From the NCBI GenBank assembly GCA_015501055.1, contig JADNYV010000034.1:124001-188000 (forward strand): a stretch of 64,000 bases of DNA, in the 5' to 3' direction. The stretch comes from Mucidula mucida. Taxonomy: Eukaryota; Basidiomycota; Agaricomycetes; Agaricales; Physalacriaceae. Below the pieces are notes generated by a model that saw nothing but the letters and a program-made list of their open reading frames with translations, did not search any database and was not told where the DNA came from. Below are positions 54,769 to 64,000 of this stretch, piece by piece. The number at the start of each line of letters is the position of its first letter. Within the stretch, counting starts at the first letter, position 1. The position numbers and the translations under genes were made by a program.

Positions 54769-56645
54769 TCACAAATTCAGCGCATATTCACCCAGCTTTC
54801 GTCCAACTCCAGACATTTTGTATCCTCCGAAAGGAACGTTGGCCTCCACAGTGTTGTAGTTGTTGACGAAGAGAGACCCGGCCTCCAAGGCGTGAGACAC
54901 CCGAATGGCGCGCGCTGAGTTCTCGGTGAATTCAGCCGCGGCTAAGCCGTAGTCGGTATCTCAATAGCCTCTATACACGAGTTAGTGTCGTTCACAATGA
55001 TCGAGAAAGCACGCACCCTCCTCCGTCTTGAACTTGATGACGGCGGCAACAGGCCCAAAGATTTCCTCGCCGAAAGCCTTCGTCTTGTTGTTGCCTGTCA
55101 TAATGGTTGACGCGACGAAATAGCCAACATCGCACAGCCGGACTCCTCCAGCGTGGGACTGGGCACCTTATTTCTTCGCAATGTCAACGTATCCTAGAAT
55201 ACGTTTGAGTCATTGTTAGTAAGGGCGTACATTGTTGTACTACTCACATCCATCTGCGCCTGAGACACCTGGGGCATCGTCGAAGATGATATTCGGACTC
55301 TTTCCGCCCAACTCGAGCGTAACGGGCTCGAGATTCGTCCGTGCTTCCGGGAAGCCTCTTGAATGCGTCGACCCGTTGCGGTGCTTTCTGTGAAGGCGAG
55401 TTTCATGATATGAGGGTGTTCGCTTATGGCTTGGCCAGCGGTATGTCCTGCACGCAAACTTTAAGCAAATGACAATTTAGGAAGGAATTGCACGCACCGT
55501 ATCCGTTCACAATGTTGACGACACCTGAAAGATACACGTGGTTAGATGCGAGTGACGACACAAGTATGAAGGTGGGATTACCTGGCGGGAATCCAGTCTT
55601 ATTGACGAGTTCCGCAATCTTGAACGCTGTGAGCGGTGTTAATTTAGATGACTAGGCCGGGTTTAGTTCAATGTGAATATAAGCGCAAGGGACAACAATA
55701 CTTTTACAACGATGGTGTTCCCAGTTGTCAGCGCAGGACCAAGTTTCCACGCGAGAGTCATTTGTGTACATTCTAAAACCGAGCATACACTTTCGGCGTA
55801 GGACGCTAGCGCACCGTAGGACCATTCCACGGAACGATGGCACCCTAATCCCGAACGTGAAAAAAAAAAGAATGACGTCGAAACGCTGCTGCACTAACCA
55901 CAACACCGAAGGGCTCATGTTTGGTGTACGCTAATTTGAGTTCGTTCGTCTGAAAGAACGATCAGCTCGTTTTGACATGCTGATTTCATGATAATTAACC
56001 TCAATCGTCTTCCCGTAAATCTTGTCGGCCCAGCCAGCGTAGTACCGAAGAGTGCTGACTGACACATTGTAATCAAAGGGATGCCCGCTGAACGTTTCGC
56101 CTGTCCAACTCGTGAACAAAGTCACTTGTTGCATGTACCACGAGTGACATACCAAAATTCAACGACTCCAAAGCAGCGATTTGCTCTGAATTGCGTTCTA
56201 GAAGGTCCGCCAACTTGTGTGAGGAGGTTCCACGCTGAGAACCTGGTACTTTAAGGCCCCAGAAAGTTTGTATGCCTGGCATGTTCTTAGATCAATTGAT
56301 CAACGACTGTCAAATTTTTGCGCATACCTGTTGGGCGGCCTTGACTGCGAGGTCAACAGCCTCTTTGGTCTCAGCAGCGACGGAGGTTATCTTTTCACCA
56401 GTCGCTGAGGAAGATACGGCGTAAATGGATCGAAAGCGACACAATTAGGCGTCGAACATACCTGGATTGGAGACGCTGTATAGGAGGGCGATGAGTTCAA
56501 CTGACCTCAAACGATAGGGAACACAATAGAACGTACTCGATAGTGCCGCATCGACGAACTGTCCATTGATGAACAGTCCAGTGTTGAGATTGATAGTCGC
56601 GTTAAAGTGGGGGGTCTCGAATTTCTTGGTGAATGTCGAAGGCAT
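54769..56645 (-). pseudogene. Aldehyde dehydrogenase pseudogene
   Basis: N-terminus MPSTFTKKFETPHFNATINLNTGLFINGQFVDAAL, then KLADLLERNSEQIAALESLN, LRYYAGWADKIYGKTIEV, LAWKLGPALTTGNTIVVK, NLEPVTLELGGKSPNIIFDDA, EEIFGPVAAVIKF and VPFGGYKMSGVGRKLGEYALN. The pieces lie in different frames (for example STATGRRIQEAS versus TNLEPVTLELGGK), and an in-frame stop follows DIAKK. The region with the catalytic Cys (normally GQ.C.A) between FDDA and GYVDIA is missing. The gene cannot make an active enzyme. Confidence 0.85.
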
Positions 56646-57104
56646 GATGGGGTGTGTATGGCTTGCTTGATGTCAACATGACCATAAAGAGCCTTCGTAT
56701 ACGTGCCCAACGCGAACCATCAGGTCATGGGGAGGGGATATGTGGATGCTCGCTTTTGCAGGTGGGAAATTAGACGTTAAGAACGTCAGACAATCACACT
56801 GTGCAGACCAACATGAATGCGGGTCGTAGAATAGAATAGTTGCCACATACCGTTTACAATAATAATATACGTAGCACGTAAAAACAACGCTGAGGGGCCC
56901 AGTAGTCGCATATCGGAAAGCAAGACCTATAAAATATGCCAAGCGCTCCAAAGGTGCCGATACTATGATGAAGTCCTTGCATTCACTTGAACGTTGGCCC
57001 GCGAAATTCGATATATATTCGTAGTCATCAGTTCGAGAACTCTGGCGAACACTGATAAATACAGCATTCGCTTGATAGTCATCTCCACCAAAAGGATCGT
57101 CATG
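56646..57104. other. Intergenic between the ALDH pseudogene and the F-box gene
   Basis: Upstream of the dead ALDH gene and downstream of the F-box gene. No supported exon. Confidence 0.45.
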
Positions 57105-58457
57105 CTACCAATTCCCCATCTGGGCCTTCGAAGCGCCAGCCGCGCGCCCCAAACACGAGTGAGCAAACCGTAGGGCCTTCTGATGCGTCGTTTGTAAAGC
57201 GAGGACACTCCTTTCGTCCGTTAATCTGATAGTGTTCAGTCTACCAACCCTCATCTCTGCCAATGCAGCAAAAACTGCTTTGAATTCGTGATTGCTTGTT
57301 GGTTGGTGGTTCAAACAAAGCCGTAAACAAAGCCGCGTGACCGATGAGGGTAAAACGAGAGGTTCAGGTGGCGCATCCGTAGACATACAGACGGGGAGGA
57401 GAACTAAAGTCTCAAGGTGAGGGCAGTGCTCCTCGATTTCACGACAAGCAGCGGAGAGATGTGGTCCCCAATAGTAGACTGATCTGAAAATTATTGTTTT
57501 GAGCTGCCGTCCATGCGCTTTCAATACTGGGAGCATGGATCGGATCTCCCGCGCTGAGTACATCTGTGGATTGTAGAATGGCCGATTTGCTGTATAGATG
57601 TCGTACACGAGCACACGCAAGGACGGCAGGTGTGGTGGAAGATAACTGAAGAAATTCACCGGTGGGTCACGGACGTGTAGATAGCTGAGTAGCGGCGCGG
57701 CGCCTTCACAGGCCACCTCCTCTGAAGGCGCATGCATACCTGGCTGTGATATGTGGGGTGTCGTGAACGAACGAAGCTTTCGTAATGACTGGAATATATA
57801 AGGCCACGTATCGGCGGAGAATGAGACGCCGCGATGAATCTTTGCCTCTAGCACTTCAAGATCTGGACAGCTTGTGCATAGGGAGATCATGACAGACTTG
57901 TCGAGGGTGAAGTTGCGATCGGTATATCTGTGCTCTGTGCCCAATGAGAAACCAAAGTAACGGAGGTTCGGTAGGCATCGAATGATGGAGGATATCTGCA
58001 TTTGCTCTTGATGATGGAGGGCATGGGGAACACGGATAACGAGGGCTCGCGTATAGGACCCCAGAGTATGCATGTCTTGACGTTGCGAAGCCTCAAGGGT
58101 GTGGCAGAGCAATGTAAGGGCATAACACTCGACGAGGAAGATGGACTCATATAGTATCCCAAGAGTGGCACTACGCCAGGCTTTGCAGACCAAGACGAGT
58201 CGGGATCTAGTTTTCTATATCGAGTCCAAATGTCAGCAACAATTCGACATAACAAAAGCCTGACTCACAAGATGAACCCTATCCATGCGGATGTTGTCTT
58301 TTGACATGGGATTCAAGAGCGCCTCAGGTCCATAACTATATTGAGGAATAACAGTCGCGAAGTGGAAGATGTCCTGCCAAATTTCAAGAGGAAGTTGAAG
58401 CAGAATTTGCCTACTTGGACGAGGGTTGGTCGGAGGCCTGTGTATTGTAGCGGGCAT
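57105..58457 (-). CDS. F-box protein
   Basis: Two exons. The N-terminal F-box is split by the intron: LLQLPLEIWQDIFHFATVIP, then RSRLVLVCKAWRSATLGILYESIFL. A leucine-rich C-terminal half follows with repeated short beta/alpha-like units (SIIRCLPNLRYFGFSLG, LCTSCPDLEVLEAKIH, HCPHLETLVLLPV). F-box proteins link substrates to the SCF ubiquitin ligase, and Agaricomycetes have very large families. Substrate unknown. The start MPATIHRPPTNPRPSRQ sits in a normal context. Confidence 0.85.
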
Positions 58458-58722
58458 GATGCTGTTTTCAATTGTAAACAGGATGTGGCAGTCGGAATTC
58501 AAGTAATGCTGTGACAATCTGTCACAGACCATCGTCCCGGTTGAGGTCTCCACCTCGCGCTCCTCTTCTAACTAAAAGCTTCTATCGTCGACAGACACCT
58601 TACTATTGAGCAGACATAAACACCAATGGGGGTGACGACCGCGGCCCAGGAAGTATTTCATTCCCAGGGCGCGTCGAACGGCGACATATATTCACACAAA
58701 AAGTACACAAACTGGTCCCACT

Positions 58723-59006
58723 CTACAAACGCCTTCCACGACGACCGCCCTTGCGCCTGGTGCAATCCGTCGGAACGGGGGTCACATCCTCAATCCTTCC
58801 GATCCGCATTCCGGCACGCGCCAAGGCGCGTAGCGCGGACTGCGCGCCAGGCCCGGGCGTCTTTGTGCCGGTGCCTCCAGTGGCGCGGAGCTTGATGTGC
58901 AGGGCGGTGAATCCGACTTCGCGGCAGCGCGTGGCCACGTCCTGTGCCGCCAACATGGCCGCGTAGGGAGAGGACTCGTCACGGTCGGCTTTGACTTTCA
59001 TTCCGC
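58723..59006 (-). pseudogene. RPS14: 3' exon of ribosomal protein uS11 (RPS14), 5' part missing
   Basis: Encodes [20 protein letters not shown], then [33 protein letters not shown] and the ending KGGRRGRRL, the highly conserved C-terminal two thirds of small-subunit protein uS11. It begins right after an intron acceptor (GTTTACAG). Upstream, where the earlier exons should be, the sequence instead becomes eEF3. No start codon remains in a sensible place, so this copy cannot make the normal protein. Confidence 0.92.
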
Positions 59007-61363
59007 CTGTAAACAATCCTGTAGAGTGATGTTGAAGAGTTGCTGTACGGGCTGTGTTGGGTACTGGAATCCAACTTTGCGCCTGAAAACAATATTAGAA
59101 AGTGAACTTGACAAGCAGATATTACCTACATCTTCAAGAGAGATTTCTCCTTGGTCTTGACACCCTCGAGCAGAGGTGGGTCAGGGAGCTTGAACCTGTA
59201 GTCCTCAGCAGCCTCGAGAGTATAGTATGACTTGGCCTCTGGAACCTGGGCAACGAACTTCTCGAGGTTACCGCGATATCTGCGGAGCTTGAAGCGGTTC
59301 AAGTGGAGAACGTCGGTGATGGTGTTGTTGAGGAAACTGGAGTCGTGAGACACGATGACTGCAGATACGTGAATTAAGTGACGAATTAACGAAGGTAAAC
59401 TTACTCGAAGTGCAAGTCTTGAGATTGGTGAGGTAGCCCTCCAACCAGGCAACGTTGACGACGTCCAAATGGTTAGTGGGCTCATCGAGGAGCAGGATGT
59501 CAGCCCTGAAAAGCATCGCACGAGCGAGGGCGAGTTTCATCTTCCAACCACCGGACAGACTGCCGATAGCCTGCTGCTGGCGCTCATCGTTGAACCCGAC
59601 GGAGGCGAGAGTCTCGATGACCTCGGTCTCAGTGGCGAGGATACGCTTGTCAGTCAATATGAACGAGAGGACAGAGGTATCTTCTTCGCTGCCATCAATG
59701 TCGTGCTCGACATAGAAGGTGCGGACGTCGTCGGGTGAGGGGAAACCTTCGACTTGGCTGCAGAACGTAAATCAGTAAGCGATTTGTCACAGATGACACG
59801 ACGACGAACCCGTTGGTGATAGCGCGCATGAGAGTGGACTTGCCGGTACCGTTCTTACCGCAGAGACCGTAGCGGTGACCACGCTTGAGGCGGAGAGTAG
59901 CCGTGTTGAGGAGAATCTTCGCACCATAGGCCAAAGAGAACTGGCAGTTGCAAAGATCCTCACCCTCCTCCTCATCCTCGAGAGCCTCGCCTTCGTCGAC
60001 GTCCTCGGTGGCCGAGCGGACGACCCACTCACGAGAGACAGAGATGGGGTCGGGAGTCGAGGCTGCGAAAGCAAGATAAGGAGCCAAAGAGTCCCACTCG
60101 GGAACATCAAAGTTCTTGGCGTTGACGAGGTTAGCAGCAAGGGAGGAAGCGTAGATGGCGGCAACGTGTGCGACGTGAGTCTCGCTGCCGAGCTTCTTGT
60201 AGACGGCAGTCAAAGAGTGTCCGAGCGAGCCGGTGTCAGCAACCTTCAAGGGAGGAAGGTCCGAACCATCGCCTTCGGGAACCTCTCCGACTTGACGAAG
60301 AGTAGCAATAGCCTTGCCAACAACACCACGGGCCTCAGGGTCACCGATAGAGCCTTCCACCTTGATCAGACCTGGAAGGAGTTTGGGGAGGAAAGGTCGG
60401 ACGGTGACGGGAGAGTCCACGAGCTTGGCCATATTGTCGACGATGCTGTAAACGCAAGTTAGAGAAGGGTAAAGACAGACAAATTGGAACTTACACAGCG
60501 ACTTTACGCTTGGTGGAAGTCAACTTCTCGCTGAGACCACGCGAGAGAAGGGGGACCATTAGAGAAAGCGTAGGAGAGTCTACTTCGGAAACGAATGTGG
60601 TGGCCGAGAGGAGCATGATGGTATTAGGCACCTCTTCGACAGGATTAATAAGAGCCTTGATGAGAGCGGGAATAAAGCGTTCAATATCCTTGTTGGAAAC
60701 CAGAGCAGTAGCCTTTGTAAGCGAATCACGAGCAGCCTTCTTCACGTCGGCCTTGGTGTCCCAGATGACCTCGGAGAGTACGGGGATAATCTCGGGCATG
60801 AGCTTCGCCATCTGAACAGGCGCGCTCTTGACCAGCTGGTTGAGGATCACGAGGGAACCGGTCTTGATCTGCCATTTGCCGGCAGTTTTGAGTTCGTGAA
60901 GAAGGGCGGGAAGAATGAGGGCGGTAGCCCAGGGGTTCATAGCTGCAACAAACTCCCTGACGGCCTCGACGGCTGCTGTCCGGACAGCAGGCATCTTGTC
61001 GGCGAATGCTTCGAGAAGGGCGGCGTAGATTCCAGACTCGGCGAATATTGGCTCGAGGGCCTTGACTGCGCCAGACTTGGCGAGCGAGGCGATGGCATCG
61101 GCGGCGCCCTCTCGTGCAGCAGGTGACTTTTTGTCGGCGAGAGACTTGACGACAGCTGGCGCGAAACCAGCTACGGTGAGAGCGTGTGGGCCCTCTTTTT
61201 GAGCAACAGCAGCGAGGGTGCTGGCTGCTGACTCGCGTGAAGACTTGTCGGCAACAAAGAGTGCTGCGATATCGACCTGGCTGTCGGACGGGTGCATGGC
61301 AGCCTTGAGATCGGCAGGGGAGGGAATTGCAGAGGGTGAAGAGGTTGCTGTAGCAGCGGGCAT
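58998..61363 (-). pseudogene. TEF3: eEF3, second copy, truncated at the start of ABC2
   Basis: Identical to the complete gene from the start codon through HEAT repeats and ABC1 to [16 protein letters not shown]. One change (Asp to Asn) gives FNITLQ. After ITLQ the sequence leaves eEF3, reads DCLQAE and stops. All of ABC2 and the basic tail are lost, so it is unlikely to support translation. The joint is with RPS14. Confidence 0.92.
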
Positions 61364-62828
61364 GTCTATAATCTGCACATCGATTTTTAGCGATTTTCCT
61401 GCGATTTCACATCGAAACACTTGCGCACCTTGGATGGAGGAATGATGGAAGAAAAATGGAGGGTGATGTGCAACAAAGGCTGGTAAGAAACAAGGCACGC
61501 TCTATATCTAAGGATGGCAAATCTGCCTGCTCGTCTTTCAGTACAGCAAAATCAAAGGGACGGCCAGCGATACTCACCTCTACGGAGGATACGGAGGGAA
61601 GAGAGAGAGGTGGAGACGGCGTCAGCTGGACTGCCAGTTTTGTATGAGAAAATTGTGGCAATTCAAACTCCGCTTTTGGATGGTTCCCATTCAATCGCGG
61701 ACCTCGCATCTGATCTTTCTTGTGACTCTCCCCCGGCCATTTGTGGGGTAACAGTTCCGTTCACATACCCCGAGTCTCATTGAGCTTCTGTGGCACCTTA
61801 ACCGACTCGAAACCCTCTTCTCAACTGCTCTATTTTTCACTTTCCTGGTTGTCCAAGGCCTAGATGGTCCAAATTGTCCGACTCGACTCTTGGTCATCTG
61901 TTCATATTCTAGACAGGAGGGACGCTAGCCGCCCTCTGGGCACCGCCGCGTGTCTTGCTGTGATATCATGACCTGCTCCGAATACTGCCTTGATACGACT
62001 CCGTCACGGTCCAGACGGAACTCTTTTATATTCCTCTGCTTCCATAACGGCTGTTCTTCGAGCCCGAACATGCGCTTCTTCACCGGACTATCCTTAGCGA
62101 TGTCCACGGCATCGTGTTCACCTTGTTTTCTGTTATGTTCATCTGCTATGTTCTCGGCCGGCCAGCTGACTCTCGCCACATTTCCAAGTCGTGTTGCACA
62201 GCAACGCGTTGTTCTTTACGTCCTCTGTAGACTCCGGGCTGTATTTCACTCAATCTGAGCCAGAACCACTGCCGCAAATCACGATTGTTGGCGCACGCTG
62301 AAACTACATCGCATCATGTTCATCATCACGTACTGCTATTCAGTTGCCATTCAGTTCATTTTGGCTGCTTCACAACAGTGATCTGGTGGCGATGAACGAA
62401 CGCGTCTCCTCGCCTCCCGCTTCACATCTAATAAAGCTAGGCTATGTCATGTTATTTCAGATTGTGGATGAAGAGTCGTTTGTGAATAGACCAAGGTACA
62501 GTTCATTCTTCACTGTAGAGTTGAATCTCCTTTTCCGCGAATTCCATTTTTGTAACTTGATTTTCAACGTGCATGGTGTGTGCAGTACGTGCGTCCTTTA
62601 TAATCAGATGAAGGCGAGGTCAATCGGATTTTATTGTATTTGAGATTCGATGATCTGATAGTGATTAATATTTCTTGCCAAAGTCGTGTCTTGACTCTAT
62701 GTGAACTTGCGCTTTGGTGAAGGCAGTGTTTTGCGCTTGCTTGGCAACGTCAAGGCGTGCCCATCGTTGCCGACGACGAGCTCTCCTTTCTTTCTGACCA
62801 ACTCGGATAATTCTATCGCCGTCCAGCA
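61364..62828. promoter_or_regulatory. Divergent promoter region, second copy
   Basis: Duplicate of 46844-48307 with one extra T and one C-to-G change. Confidence 0.5.
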
Positions 62829-64000
62829 ATGGCAGACGACTATCCCAGTCTGCTCCGTATGTTTTCCTTTGGCAGTGGTCAGCTCGTTATTGACGACGTG
62901 GATAGGTTCGGAGCAGATGAGCTTGGTGCAGCTATTTGTGCCCACCGAAGTCGCTCATGACACCGTCGCCGAGCTTGGCGAACTCGGGAACATGCAATTC
63001 AAAGACGTGAGTATCTTCACAGCCGTTGGTAAAAATCAGCTTAACAAAGCTGCAAGTTGAATCCCAACGTCAATCCTTTCCAACGTTCATTTGTCGGCGA
63101 GATTCGGCGCATCGACGAAATGGCGCGTCGAGTAAGGTTCTTTTCTGCTCAGCTGGCTGCGGAAAAAGACGTTGTGCCCATTCGTCCCCTCTACGACTCG
63201 GCCCCGTTGATTACTGTCGGTCCCCGAGCTGCCCAGACGATTGATGAGCTTGACGTTACCCTCGCCGAGCATGAGTCCAGGCTGGTGAAGATGAATGAGA
63301 GTTACCAGACTCTCAGTACCAGGACCAGAGAACTGGTTGAGGCCAAGCATGTGCTGAGGGAAACTGCAGTTTTCTTCGATAGGGTTAGTCTGCTCTTCTG
63401 CTTCTCAAATGCTTGTTGACGTTCCACAGGCTCAAGGACAACAGACTGACATACGCACCTCTTTTGATGAGAGTTCTGCGCCTCTCCTCCAACACGACGA
63501 CCGAGAAAGCCAGTTCTCGGCTGGCGCAAACGTTCAGTTTGATTTAGAGTGGGTGTGCTATGCCTCTTGTTAGATTCTCTCTCAGCCATTATAGATTCGT
63601 CACCGGAACTTTGGACCGCGCGCGTATCCCTACATTTGAACGCGTTCTCTGGCGTGTTCTTCGTGGTAATCTCTACATGAATCACACGGATATCGTCGAA
63701 CCATTTGTGGATCCTGCAACCGGCGCAGAGACTCGCAAGAATGTCTTCATTATCTTCGCCCACGGTGATGCTTTACTTGCCAAGATTCGCAAGGTCGCAG
63801 AATCTATGGGCGCCACTCTTTACCCTATCGACGCTAATGCGGACAAACGTGCCGAGGCCCTTCGCGAAGTCTCCATCCGTCTCGAAGATATTGAGACGGT
63901 GCTGTATAACACAGGCTCCAACCGCCGCTCCGAGATAGTCAGGATCGGGGAAAGCTTGCGCAGCTGGCAGGACGTAGTAAAGAAGGAGAAGCTGATTTAC
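62829..64000 (+). CDS. V-ATPase subunit a, second copy, partial at window end
   Basis: Same sequence as the first copy from [10 protein letters not shown] to about KKEKLIY; the window ends inside the cytosolic N-terminal half. No coding difference from copy 1 was seen. If the gene continues normally it would be the intact V-ATPase gene, in contrast to the P450-fused copy 1. Confidence 0.9.

Larger units (their letters stand above)
59018..64000. repeat. Segmental duplication, copy 2 (runs off the window)
   Basis: Direct copy of 44498-49480. The left edge is at CCTGTAGAGTGATG, shared by both copies; upstream of it the two differ completely. The right edge is beyond the window. Confidence 0.95.

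Noticed and set aside
1..64000. tRNA, rRNA or autonomous transposon
   Set aside because: No cloverleaf, rRNA core or transposase/reverse-transcriptase motif was recognised by eye; a dedicated scan could still find a tRNA.

Overview
The window is nuclear DNA of a filamentous basidiomycete, most likely an Agaricomycete. Genes are dense, on both strands, and cut by many short GT-AG introns of about 50-60 nt. The gene families (UstYa/DUF3328, But2-C-like proteins, several P450s, eEF3, WBP1, F-box and arrestin proteins) fit that group. The species cannot be named from the sequence.

Layout. 0-3.6 kb: a CCDC124/Lso2-like ribosome factor, a calcipressin and a small acidic APC15-like protein. 3.7-6 kb: an NTF2/SnoaL-like gene with a decayed tail-to-tail relative; related genes recur at 52-54.7 kb. 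6.3-11.5 kb: an intact P450 and a frameshifted P450 pseudogene, convergent. 13-15.8 kb: a dynamin-superfamily GTPase. 16-22.4 kb: a compact secretory/biosynthetic locus holding a UstYa-type membrane oxidase, a But2-C-like membrane protein, a secreted five-repeat Kex2-cleaved peptide precursor and an S33/TAP-like hydrolase. 22.8-31.7 kb: a single-pass membrane protein, the OST subunit WBP1, an O-methyltransferase and a Dal5-type MFS carrier. 33-41.5 kb: a lipoyl-like mitochondrial protein without the lipoyl lysine, a spartin-like senescence-domain gene with an apparent frameshift, and an arrestin-like protein. 42.5-51.6 kb: a hypothetical protein, eEF3 and a divergent V-ATPase subunit a gene. 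52-58.5 kb: NTF2-like paralogs, an aldehyde dehydrogenase pseudogene and an F-box protein. 58.7-64 kb: a 3' piece of the uS11 ribosomal protein gene (RPS14) joined to a near-identical second copy of the eEF3/V-ATPase block.

Main finding. The gene at 18801-19167 encodes a signal peptide, then five 16-residue units, each with a Tyr-Glu-Glu-Pro-Tyr core and separated by Lys-Arg. About 2 kb away is a UstYa-like protein with both HxxHC motifs. This is the hallmark pairing of dikaritin-type RiPPs (ustiloxin, phomopsin, asperipin), known mainly from ascomycetes. The window therefore probably holds a basidiomycete dikaritin-like locus. The hydrolase, O-methyltransferase, P450 and MFS genes nearby are possible but unproven accessory members.

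Second theme. About 5 kb (44498-49480) is repeated almost base for base at 59018-64000. Each copy has one broken gene at the outer edge of the shared block. Copy 1 ends in an in-frame V-ATPase subunit a / P450 fusion. Copy 2 begins with eEF3 cut at ABC2 and abutting a headless RPS14. This is either a recent segmental duplication with gene-breaking junctions or an assembly/haplotype artefact.
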